Of a DNA stretch of 64,000 bases, positions 52,655 through 60,756 are shown in pieces. The DNA is from an uncultured Aquimarina sp. (GTDB lineage: Bacteria > Bacteroidota > Bacteroidia > Flavobacteriales > Flavobacteriaceae), in the NCBI GenBank assembly GCA_947496555.1, contig CANMDH010000001.1:186001-250000 (forward strand), given 5' to 3'. The notes under the pieces were generated by a model, which made no database searches, was not told where the DNA came from, and saw nothing but the letters and a program-made list of their open reading frames with translations. A program made the translations under genes and the position numbers. Position 1 is the stretch's first letter. Every line of letters starts with the position of its first letter.

Positions 52655-53935
52655 ATGCCTATAACCGCAAATTATCCAGATAGAAAGACATGGATTGAAA
52701 CTCCTTCAAAAACAGATTTCCCTATTCAGAATATTCCGTTTGGAGTATTTTTAACTCGTGATGACATCATTACAATTGGAACCCGAATTGGAGATACCGC
52801 CATTGATCTGGGTGCACTACATCAACTTGGGTATTTTGAAGGAATTCCTTTGACCGACGATATTTTCTTGCAGGATTCTTTGAATGATTTTATTTCTGAT
52901 GGAAAAAAAACCTGGCGACTGGTACGTAACAGAATTGCGGATATTTTTGATGCAGAAAATGACGCATTAAAAAACAATAAGAAACATCGTAAAGAAGTAC
53001 TTTTCTCTCTAGACGAAATTGAAATGCAGCTTCCGGTACGTGTTGGCGACTACACCGATTTTTATAGTAGCATAGAACATGCAACCAATGTAGGAACCAT
53101 GTTTAGAGGAAAAGACAATGCTTTGATGCCCAACTGGTTGCATCTTCCGGTAGGATATCATGGTCGCAGTAGTTCTATTATTCCATCCGGTATCCCAATA
53201 CACAGACCACAAGGGCAAAAATTGACCAATGGTGCTACAGAGCCTATCTTTGGGCCATCGAGATTAATAGATTTTGAACTTGAAATGGCATTTATTACTA
53301 CTGATGCCAATCAATTAGGAGAGCCAATTCCTATTGAAGAAGCCGAAGATTATATTTTTGGGCTGGTGCTTTTTAATGATTGGAGTGCAAGAGATATTCA
53401 AAAATGGGAATACGTACCTCTTGGTCCATTTTTAGGTAAAAACTTTGCCTCGTCTATATCACCATGGATTGTGACTCTGGATGCTTTGGAACCGTATAGA
53501 ACTCAAGGTCCCAAACCATTAAAAAAACCATTGCCATATCTTCAATACAAAGGAGAAAAGAGTTTTGATATCAATCTGGAAGTCGCAATACAGCCTGAAA
53601 AAGAAAAAGAAACCGTCGTGTGTGAAAGTAATTTCAAACACATGTATTGGAACATGGCACAACAACTAACTCATCATACAGTAAATGGTTGTCCTGTAAA
53701 CTCTGGAGATATGATGGGTAGTGGTACACTATCCGGACCTACACCAGAATCCTATGGATCTATGCTCGAATTAAGTTGGCGCGGAGAAAAACCAGTACAA
53801 TTAAATTCTGGTGGTAGCCGTAAATTTATCGAGGACAATGATACCGTAATCATGAGAGGATATTGCGAAAAGAATGGTGTACGAATTGGCTTTGGAGAAG
53901 TTTCTACCAAATTGCTTCCGGTGTTCAAAAAATAA
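52655..53935 (+). CDS. fahA: Fumarylacetoacetase
   Basis: Last enzyme of tyrosine/homogentisate degradation; splits fumarylacetoacetate into fumarate and acetoacetate. A 426-aa protein with the N-terminal SH3-like domain (IPFGVFLTRDDIITIGTRIG) and the FAH domain. Visible features: DFYSSIEHATNVGTMFRG (metal ligand Asp and catalytic His region), PVGYHGRSSSIIPSG, DFELEMAFI and LFNDWSARDIQKWEYVPLGP with metal-binding acidic residues, and GSGTLSGPTPESYGSMLELS. Length fits the family. No other tyrosine-degradation gene is in the window. Confidence 0.96.
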   Translation: MPITANYPDRKTWIETPSKTDFPIQNIPFGVFLTRDDIITIGTRIGDTAIDLGALHQLGYFEGIPLTDDIFLQDSLNDFISDGKKTWRLVRNRIADIFDAENDALKNNKKHRKEVLFSLDEIEMQLPVRVGDYTDFYSSIEHATNVGTMFRGKDNALMPNWLHLPVGYHGRSSSIIPSGIPIHRPQGQKLTNGATEPIFGPSRLIDFELEMAFITTDANQLGEPIPIEEAEDYIFGLVLFNDWSARDIQKWEYVPLGPFLGKNFASSISPWIVTLDALEPYRTQGPKPLKKPLPYLQYKGEKSFDINLEVAIQPEKEKETVVCESNFKHMYWNMAQQLTHHTVNGCPVNSGDMMGSGTLSGPTPESYGSMLELSWRGEKPVQLNSGGSRKFIEDNDTVIMRGYCEKNGVRIGFGEVSTKLLPVFKK

Positions 53936-53957
53936 AGTATTTTTAAACTCATAAAAG

Positions 53958-53988
53958 ACCTCGAAAAATTTGATTTCGAGGTTTTTTA
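53958..53988 (+). terminator. Terminator after fahA
   Basis: ACCTCGAAA and TTTCGAGGT pair around AATTTGA and are followed by TTTTTATT. It lies 23 bp after the stop codon. Confidence 0.8.
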
Positions 53989-54041
53989 TTATCTTTTGGC
54001 ATCAAAGTTGATTTTATTACCCAAATCAAAATAATATCATT

Positions 54042-55229
54042 ATGAAAAAACTACTACTATTATGTATTGCATTAGCCATCTTTTCTTCCTGTAGTAGTGT
54101 GAAGAAAACCGAAAAGGCTCTAAATACTGGTAACTATGACCAGGCAATAAACATAGCTTTAAATAAGCTTAGAACAAACAAAGACAAAAAAGGAAAACAA
54201 CCCTACATCCTTATGCTGGAAGAGGCATATGCAAAAGTGGTTAATCGAGATATCGAAGCCGTTAATTACCTGGAAAGGGATGGTAATCCTGCTAATTTAG
54301 AGCGTATTTACAAGACATATGTTTCTATGAAAAACAGACAAGAGCGTATTAAACCGTTGTTGCCTCTTTATTTGGTAGAACAGGGTCGTAATGCCAATTT
54401 CTTATTGGATAACTATGATCAGCGAATCTTAACTACAAAAGACAAGCTTTCTAAATATTTATATGACAGTGCAAAATCTTTGATGTCTTCAGCTCAAAGA
54501 AAGACAGATTATAGAGAAGTTTATGATAACCTGGTATACTTAGACAAAATTACTCCTAATTATAAAAACACAAGAGCTTTGATCGAAGAAGCACACCTTA
54601 AGGGAACTGATTTTGTTAGAGTTACCATGAAGAATAAAACCAATGTTGTAATCCCAAAACGTCTGGAAGCTGACCTATTAAATTTTGGCACGTACGGATT
54701 GGATGATTTATGGACAGTATATCATAGCAAGCCTCAAAAAACAACCAAGTACGATTATGCTATGGAAGTCACTTTGAGAGAGATCAACATTTCTCCCGAA
54801 AAAGTAAGAGAACGTCAATTAGAAAGAGAAAAATTGGTTAAAGACGGGTGGGAATACCTCTTAGATGACGATGGAAATGTGGTAAAAGATGAGGAAGGAA
54901 ACAAAATCAAGGTAGATAAAACAGTAAAGGTACGTTGCGAGTATTATGAGTTCACTCAGTTTAAAGCAACCAATGTAGTGGGTAATGTACAGTATAAAAA
55001 TCTAAGAACAAAGCAGCTTTTGGAGGCTTTTCCAATCGCTAGTGAATATGTATTTGAGCATGTATATGCAAATTACAATGGTGATAAGCGTGCTTTGGAA
55101 GATGATTTGGTTCGTTATCTAGGTTTACAGGCCGTACCTTTTCCTACCAACGAACAAATGGTATATGACTCTGGAGAGGATTTAAAAAATAAGATCAAAG
55201 GTATCATTGCTAATTATCGTTTTAAATAA
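54042..55229 (+). CDS. Conserved hypothetical lipoprotein with TPR-like helices
   Basis: A 395-aa lipoprotein (lipobox IFSSC, Cys17). After the anchor come helical repeats (TEKALNTGNYDQAINIALNK) resembling TPR units to about residue 190, then a beta-rich part (FVRVTMKNKTNVVIPKRLEA, VKVRCEYYEFTQFKATNVVG) with a conserved AFPIASEYVFEHVYANYNGD. This arrangement occurs widely in Flavobacteriia as a periplasm-facing lipoprotein of unknown function. It is convergent with the sigma-factor gene, with adjacent stop codons. Confidence 0.75.
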   Translation: MKKLLLLCIALAIFSSCSSVKKTEKALNTGNYDQAINIALNKLRTNKDKKGKQPYILMLEEAYAKVVNRDIEAVNYLERDGNPANLERIYKTYVSMKNRQERIKPLLPLYLVEQGRNANFLLDNYDQRILTTKDKLSKYLYDSAKSLMSSAQRKTDYREVYDNLVYLDKITPNYKNTRALIEEAHLKGTDFVRVTMKNKTNVVIPKRLEADLLNFGTYGLDDLWTVYHSKPQKTTKYDYAMEVTLREINISPEKVRERQLEREKLVKDGWEYLLDDDGNVVKDEEGNKIKVDKTVKVRCEYYEFTQFKATNVVGNVQYKNLRTKQLLEAFPIASEYVFEHVYANYNGDKRALEDDLVRYLGLQAVPFPTNEQMVYDSGEDLKNKIKGIIANYRFK

Positions 55230-55808
55230 TTACCTGTTATCAGATAATACAAAAAACAAAATAGTTTTATAAGTATCACCAAGTCTTTTACGTAATAATG
55301 TAAAAGACTTGGTTATTTGGGCTTCTACCGTTTTTATCGAAATTCCTAAAAATTCAGATATTTCGGCATTTGTAAGTCCTTCTTTTTTACTAAGCTCAAA
55401 AACCCTTTTACATTTTGGAGGTAAGTTTTGTATTTCTTGATTTACAACTTCAATCATTACCTCAAAAGCAGCATCATTACTATTTTGGACAACTTCATAT
55501 AAAGATTCGACATATTTATATTGAAGCGACATGGTTGATTTATTTTTTTGAAGAGTATTCAAAAACTCATTATAAACAGATTTAAATAAAAAGCTTTTTA
55601 TAGAACGGTTGCTATCAAGGCTCTCTCTAAATCGCCAAACTTTAAAAAAAACATTTTGTACTACGTCCTGCGATGCTACATGATCGCCTATTAATGAGAA
55701 GGCATAAGCATGTAGTCTCCTGTGATATTTTTCTAACAAAAACATGTATGCCTTTTCCTCTCCTTTCTTAAGAGCCTTTATGAATATATGATCATTTATA
55801 TAACTCAC
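55230..55808 (-). CDS. ECF RNA polymerase sigma factor (Bacteroidota FecI-like)
   Basis: A 192-aa ECF sigma factor with region 2 (YHRRLHAYAFSLIGDHVASQ, then DVVQNVFFKVWRFRE, about residues 27-62) and region 4 (LPPKCKRVFELSKKEGLTNA, then EFLGISIKTVEAQITKSF, about 128-175). It belongs to the Bacteroidota-expanded FecI-like group. It is divergent from the adjacent fecR and TonB-receptor genes, so the trio forms a surface-signalling system: receptor senses substrate, FecR relays, sigma factor switches the receptor on. Confidence 0.92.
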   Translation of the reverse strand: MSYINDHIFIKALKKGEEKAYMFLLEKYHRRLHAYAFSLIGDHVASQDVVQNVFFKVWRFRESLDSNRSIKSFLFKSVYNEFLNTLQKNKSTMSLQYKYVESLYEVVQNSNDAAFEVMIEVVNQEIQNLPPKCKRVFELSKKEGLTNAEISEFLGISIKTVEAQITKSFTLLRKRLGDTYKTILFFVLSDNR

Positions 55809-55927
55809 TTAACTGCTCAATATATCTGAATTAGTATTAAAAAAATATAATTTTTATAAAAAAACAACAAAAAAGTTAGGGTATTCACATTTTGCTTTGT
55901 ATTGCTAATATAAAGTTAACAATTAAT

Positions 55928-57091
55928 ATGATTTCTCCTGAAATAGAAAAAATCCTTCTTAAGTTCTTTAACAGATCCGCCACAAAAGCTGAACTGGAAA
56001 TATTAGATGCATGGCTTAAAGAACCCCATAACGAGTCTATTTTTAAAGACTATGTGAAAGTACAATATGCTATCACACTGGGATTAAATGATCCCAATAC
56101 GAACAAAATGAAGGAGTTGATGTTGGCCAAAATCAGAAAAGAAAAGAAACCTTTTTATAACTATAAATTAAAAGCAATATTCAAATATGCAGCAATTCTA
56201 GTGCTCTTTTTGGGGATTGGGTATCTGGTAAAGCAAAATATTTTTAATAGTAATAATGAAGAATTACTAATCCCAAACTATGAAACTATTACACTTCAAT
56301 TAGAGAATGGAGATACTCAAATAATTTCTGAAGTTGGAAATGCAATGATTACCGATTCTCTTGGAAATAAGATCATGTATCAACAAGGGAATCAATTGGT
56401 TTATAATAGAGATATAGGAACTGAAAAGTTGGTATACAATACATTATCTATTCCTTATGGAAAAAGATTTGATATTCTTCTTAGTGATGGTACCCATGTC
56501 TACTTAAACTCTGGAAGTTCTATTAAATATCCTGTCAAATTTATAGAAGGAGAAGTTAGAAAAGTATTTCTTCAGGGAGAGGCTTTTTTTGATGTTGCAA
56601 AAGATAAAAAGCATCCTTTTCTGATAGAATCCAGATCATTAAACATAAAAGTATTAGGAACTCAATTTAATGTTTCCACATATCCAGAAGACACCGATAC
56701 AGAAGTAGTACTGGTCGAAGGCTCATTGAGTTTAAATTCATTAGAAAATAAATCCAAACAAAACCAAAACATTATTCTCGAACCAGGTTTCAAAGGTGTA
56801 TTTAATACTTCAGAAAAGACCATTGCCACTCAGAAAGTAAATACATCTATGTATACTTCTTGGATCAAGGGGAATTTAATTTTCAGAAACCAAACCTTTG
56901 ACAATATTATTAAAAAACTAGAGCGACACTATAACATTTCTATTATTAACAATAACCAAGACCTAGCAAAAGAGACCTTTAATGCAAGTTTTGAAATAGA
57001 TAAAGAAACCATCAACGAAGTCTTTTATTATTTCAATAAAGTATACCAAATAGAATATAAGATTATAGATAATAAGATAATTATAGAATAA
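55928..57091 (+). CDS. FecR-family anti-sigma/sigma regulator
   Basis: A 387-aa single-pass membrane protein; start chosen at ATG 55928 (MISPEIEKILLKFFNRSAT), as the TTG at 55892 would add 12 unusual residues. The cytoplasmic N-terminus (about 1-75) binds the sigma factor; the membrane helix is about 80-100 (YAAILVLFLGIGYLV). The FecR domain (about 175-280) has the typical LNSGSSIKYPVKF and GEAFFDVAKDKKHPF, followed by the C-terminal DUF4974-type domain (LIFRNQTFDNIIKKLERHYN). It is divergent from the sigma gene and upstream of its TonB receptor. Confidence 0.92.
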   Translation: MISPEIEKILLKFFNRSATKAELEILDAWLKEPHNESIFKDYVKVQYAITLGLNDPNTNKMKELMLAKIRKEKKPFYNYKLKAIFKYAAILVLFLGIGYLVKQNIFNSNNEELLIPNYETITLQLENGDTQIISEVGNAMITDSLGNKIMYQQGNQLVYNRDIGTEKLVYNTLSIPYGKRFDILLSDGTHVYLNSGSSIKYPVKFIEGEVRKVFLQGEAFFDVAKDKKHPFLIESRSLNIKVLGTQFNVSTYPEDTDTEVVLVEGSLSLNSLENKSKQNQNIILEPGFKGVFNTSEKTIATQKVNTSMYTSWIKGNLIFRNQTFDNIIKKLERHYNISIINNNQDLAKETFNASFEIDKETINEVFYYFNKVYQIEYKIIDNKIIIE

Positions 57092-57116
57092 TTTATAAAC
57101 AATAAATGACAAAAAA

Positions 57117-57144
57117 ATCGGAAAATGCTGGAACATTTCCCGAT
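57117..57144 (+). promoter_or_regulatory. Hairpin between fecR and the TonB receptor gene
   Basis: ATCGGAAAATG and CATTTCCCGAT pair with one mismatch around CTGGAA. No T-run follows. It could alter read-through or mRNA stability between the two genes. Confidence 0.4.
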
Positions 57145-57197
57145 TGGAACAAGCGATATCACACAAAGGCATCAACCACTTATCAACACTTAAAATT

Positions 57198-60077
57198 ATG
57201 AAAAAAACATCAAACTTTGGGTGTAAAGCTCAAAGAAAACCAGGGCTTACACTAAAAATGAAAATATCTCTATTTTTTACTCTCCTAACTGCATTTACAA
57301 TACAGGCAAATGGCTATTCTCAGAATACGAAATTGTCATTACAAATGGAAAATGTAACTGTACTAGAAGTAATAGATAAAATAGAATCTGAAACTAAATT
57401 CAAGTTTATTTTCAACACTAAGGCCGTTGACCTGGAACGAAAAGTAACAATAAAATTAAAAGAGAAGAAAGTAGAAGAAATTTTGAATATACTTTTCTAT
57501 AATTCTCAAACTACTTTTGAAGTCTCTAATCATAAAATTTTACTGAAAAAGAATTTAACCATTTCTTCCGATCAAAAAAATGATGCAGCAGCACTAATAG
57601 AAGCACAAGAAACAGAGATTATAGGAAAAGTACTAAATGAAAAAGGAGACCCCTTACCTGGTGCTAGTGTTTTAGAAAAAGGAACCTCTAACGGGGTCAT
57701 AACAGACTTTGATGGTAATTTTTCTATAAACATCTCCAATCCCAATGCCATTTTAGTTATTTCTTATCTTGGATTCACAACCAAAGAAGTAACCATTTCT
57801 CTACCTTCAAAACCATTAAAAGTTCTCCTTATCGAGGAAGGATTTTCCCTAAAAGATATCGTCGTAACAGCTAGAAAAAGAGTAGAAAATGTGCAAGACA
57901 CCCCTATTTCTATTACCGCGGTTCAAGGAGTTGTTTTGGAAGAAATGGGAGTGACTAATATTGCCGGAATCGCGGATATCGCTCCCAATCTAACCTTTAG
58001 CACTACCGGAACCGTATCCGGCTCAAGCTCGGCGGCCGTTGTCTATATAAGGGGGATCGGCCAGAATGATTATGTTCCTGTGGCAGATCCGGGAGTTGGT
58101 ATTTATGTTGATGAAGTATACTTAGGAAGAACTGTTGGTGCGGTTTTAGACCTGGCCGATTTAAAAAGCGTTGAAGTAATTCGAGGTCCTCAAGGAACCC
58201 TTTTTGGAAGAAATTCTATAGGTGGTGCTATTTCTTTAACATCGACTGATCCAGGTGATCAATTAAAAGGTAAAGCTAGCTTCACCGGAGGAAGCTATTC
58301 AAGAAATGATGCCACTTTTAAAATAAGTGGTCCCATATCTGAAACGCTTGGGTTTACGCTTAATCTAACAAGAAGAAACAGAGAGGGGTACGTCGAGCGG
58401 GTTTTTGTTGATGATTCTTATCTGGGAAATGACAATTCTCATGGCGCCAGGCTGAAATTAAATTATCAAAAACCTGATAGTAAGTTTTCAGCAAAATTCA
58501 TTGTAGATTTTGCGACAGAAAGAGAGGATTCTTCTCCCGAGCAAAATTTATTCTTTCACGATGATAGGTTATTACCTCAATTATGGAATACTAATGCAGC
58601 AAGTGCACCCACTTCCACAGCTTCTGGTTATGTCCCGGGTGATACTACTGCAGGAACAGACATTTATGACGAACGGTGGAATTTTGGTCCATTCAAAACT
58701 GGTGAAACCTCACTTTCTCAAAACGATATTGATACCTGGGGATCATCAATGAATCTAAAATATCAAACAGGGGATAACTCAGACGTCAAGTTAATTTTAG
58801 CATACAGAGAATTGGATGCAGAATTTGCAAGACAGACCGATGGCTCTCCACTTAATATCTTTGAAAACAGAGATGTTTACGATCAAGATCAATTTAGTGC
58901 AGATTTTCGTTTTAGCCGATCCACTGATAAACTTGATTTTGTAACAGGTTTGTTTTACTTCATTGAAAATGTAGACAATAAACTTTCTTTTACCGGCGCT
59001 TTACAGGATTTTGCATACCCGGTGTTTCTGGGAGGTTTGGTTGAAAACAGCAACTATGCCATTTATGGGGAAGCAACATACAAGGTTACTAATAAACTAT
59101 CCTTAACTGCGGGATTACGGTACACCAGTGAAACCAAAAAAGCACAACCCAATGCCTTTAGAGATCCTTCTATAAGTATTGAAGATACTCCTGTAGAACC
59201 AGATCCTATTCGAGATGCCACAACAAATGGTCAACGCTTGCTAGATAAAATCTGGCAAGAGAACACCTTTGATCAGGTTACATGGCGATTTAATACCGCT
59301 TATAAAGTTTCTGACGCCCTAAATATTTATGGTACCGTTTCTACCGGATTTAAATCCGGTGGTTTTGAATGGAGAGTAACCAATACTTCATTTTATGATG
59401 ACCCCTCTAATGATTTTGATGGAGACGGTGACGGTGATTTACCACAATTTGATCCCGAAACTGTTACTTCTTATGAACTAGGAGCAAAAGTAAAAATCAA
59501 TAAACTTAGATTTAACACAGCATTTTTCTATACAGACTATAAGGACCTCCAAATTGCTGCAAATCCTCCGGGATCAATTGCCACTTTCCAGACAAATGCT
59601 GGAGATGCAGAAATTAAGGGGCTTGAAACCGAAATAATCTGGCTTCCCAACTCTTCTATGCTTCTTAACGTAGGATATGGATATATCGATGCAGCATATA
59701 AGGATCTAATTGAAGGGGTTACCGTCACTGAAGATGACAACTTTATTCTAACACCAGAACACACACTAACTTTTGGCGGATCATACAAAATCCCTGTTTC
59801 GTTTGGTAGTTTCACACCTAGAATAGATGGTCATTACAAATCAAGAGTAGATTTTGAAGCAGAGAATAGCGATTTTGTTTTTGATGACGGTCATACAGCT
59901 ATAAATGCCTCCATAAAATTCAATGCAAAAAAACATTGGGAATTTATAATTGGCGCAGAAAATATTACAGATGAATTATATCTAATAGGAGGTGATTCAA
60001 ATACCGCAATTGGTTATGAAAATGGTATTTATGCAAGACCAAGGAATTATTATGCAACTTTATCGTATACGTTTTAG
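57198..60077 (+). CDS. TonB-dependent receptor with STN signalling domain
   Basis: Outer-membrane transporter of 959 aa; start chosen at ATG 57198 because the signal sequence follows (MKISLFFTLLTAFTIQANGY). Order: STN domain (about 45-125, VTVLEVIDKIESETKFKFIF) that contacts FecR, a carboxypeptidase-like CarbopepD_reg domain (about 140-220, GKVLNEKGDPLPGASVLEKG), plug domain (about 230-350, RGPQGTLFGRNSIGGAIS) and a beta-barrel ending in Phe (YYATLSYTF). The ADPGVGIYVDEVYLGR plug is typical of the non-SusC TonB group. No SusD lies beside it. The ligand is unknown; iron chelate, vitamin or small glycan are possible. Confidence 0.93.
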   Translation: MKKTSNFGCKAQRKPGLTLKMKISLFFTLLTAFTIQANGYSQNTKLSLQMENVTVLEVIDKIESETKFKFIFNTKAVDLERKVTIKLKEKKVEEILNILFYNSQTTFEVSNHKILLKKNLTISSDQKNDAAALIEAQETEIIGKVLNEKGDPLPGASVLEKGTSNGVITDFDGNFSINISNPNAILVISYLGFTTKEVTISLPSKPLKVLLIEEGFSLKDIVVTARKRVENVQDTPISITAVQGVVLEEMGVTNIAGIADIAPNLTFSTTGTVSGSSSAAVVYIRGIGQNDYVPVADPGVGIYVDEVYLGRTVGAVLDLADLKSVEVIRGPQGTLFGRNSIGGAISLTSTDPGDQLKGKASFTGGSYSRNDATFKISGPISETLGFTLNLTRRNREGYVERVFVDDSYLGNDNSHGARLKLNYQKPDSKFSAKFIVDFATEREDSSPEQNLFFHDDRLLPQLWNTNAASAPTSTASGYVPGDTTAGTDIYDERWNFGPFKTGETSLSQNDIDTWGSSMNLKYQTGDNSDVKLILAYRELDAEFARQTDGSPLNIFENRDVYDQDQFSADFRFSRSTDKLDFVTGLFYFIENVDNKLSFTGALQDFAYPVFLGGLVENSNYAIYGEATYKVTNKLSLTAGLRYTSETKKAQPNAFRDPSISIEDTPVEPDPIRDATTNGQRLLDKIWQENTFDQVTWRFNTAYKVSDALNIYGTVSTGFKSGGFEWRVTNTSFYDDPSNDFDGDGDGDLPQFDPETVTSYELGAKVKINKLRFNTAFFYTDYKDLQIAANPPGSIATFQTNAGDAEIKGLETEIIWLPNSSMLLNVGYGYIDAAYKDLIEGVTVTEDDNFILTPEHTLTFGGSYKIPVSFGSFTPRIDGHYKSRVDFEAENSDFVFDDGHTAINASIKFNAKKHWEFIIGAENITDELYLIGGDSNTAIGYENGIYARPRNYYATLSYTF

Positions 60078-60092
60078 CCCATTAAGTTTTAT

Positions 60093-60119
60093 GCCTAATT
60101 CATGAAAATTGAATTAGGC
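60093..60119. terminator. Weak bidirectional hairpin
   Basis: GCCTAATTC and GAATTAGGC form a perfect 9-bp stem around ATGAAAATT, between the TonB-receptor gene and the convergent ytxJ gene. It has no strong T-run on either side. Confidence 0.5.
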
Positions 60120-60157
60120 TATTAATCCTTCGTCTTATTAAATTAAAAAAGTATGTG

Positions 60158-60553
60158 CTAAATAAACTGATGCAATACCTGTGGAGTAATCATACTGTGA
60201 GAAGAGTGATGAACAGTTTCACCATTACGAATCACAATAAACTGTGGAGATTCATGGAACACCTGAAACCTGGTTGCGATCTCTGAAGAAACATCTCTGT
60301 AATTTAAAAGGTCGAGATAATAAAGGTCAATTTGATTTCCCTCTACGTCAAAACTACTTTCAAAATTACGTATCACCATTCTGCTAATCCCACACCGGGT
60401 AGAATGTTTAAATATAGCTTGAGTTTTTGTTTTAGAAGCCTCTTCAATTTGATCCACTTGTTCTAAGGCAGTAATCTCTTGCCATGGTAATGCTTGTTTC
60501 TCCTCTTTTGGTTCTTTTTCTTCAGATCCAAATAATTTACCAAATAATCCCAT
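60158..60553 (-). CDS. ytxJ: Bacillithiol system redox-active protein YtxJ
   Basis: A 131-aa thioredoxin-fold protein linked to bacillithiol redox chemistry; its single reactive Cys lies in FKHSTRCGISRMV, the family motif, and IDLYYLDLLNYRDVSSEIAT and VFHESPQFIVIRNG are typical. An N-terminal acidic/basic stretch (LFGSEEKEPKEEKQ) precedes the fold. Its presence implies that the organism makes bacillithiol, as many Bacteroidota do. Single gene, convergent with the TonB receptor gene. Confidence 0.9.
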   Translation of the reverse strand: MGLFGKLFGSEEKEPKEEKQALPWQEITALEQVDQIEEASKTKTQAIFKHSTRCGISRMVIRNFESSFDVEGNQIDLYYLDLLNYRDVSSEIATRFQVFHESPQFIVIRNGETVHHSSHSMITPQVLHQFI

Positions 60554-60756
60554 CTTTCTTTTACAATTTATTTCTTACAAACTTAATCAAATCATTTTAA
60601 AATTGACCTTAATCATATATTGGTCGTTCTTAAATTCGTAACTTTACAATATGTCAAAAAGTCAGCAAAAATAAGCACTCACAAGACATTTTGGCTTATT
60701 TGTTATGTAGGAATGTTATTTGATTCTCTTCCGTTGAACTCAAAATATAAAGACTA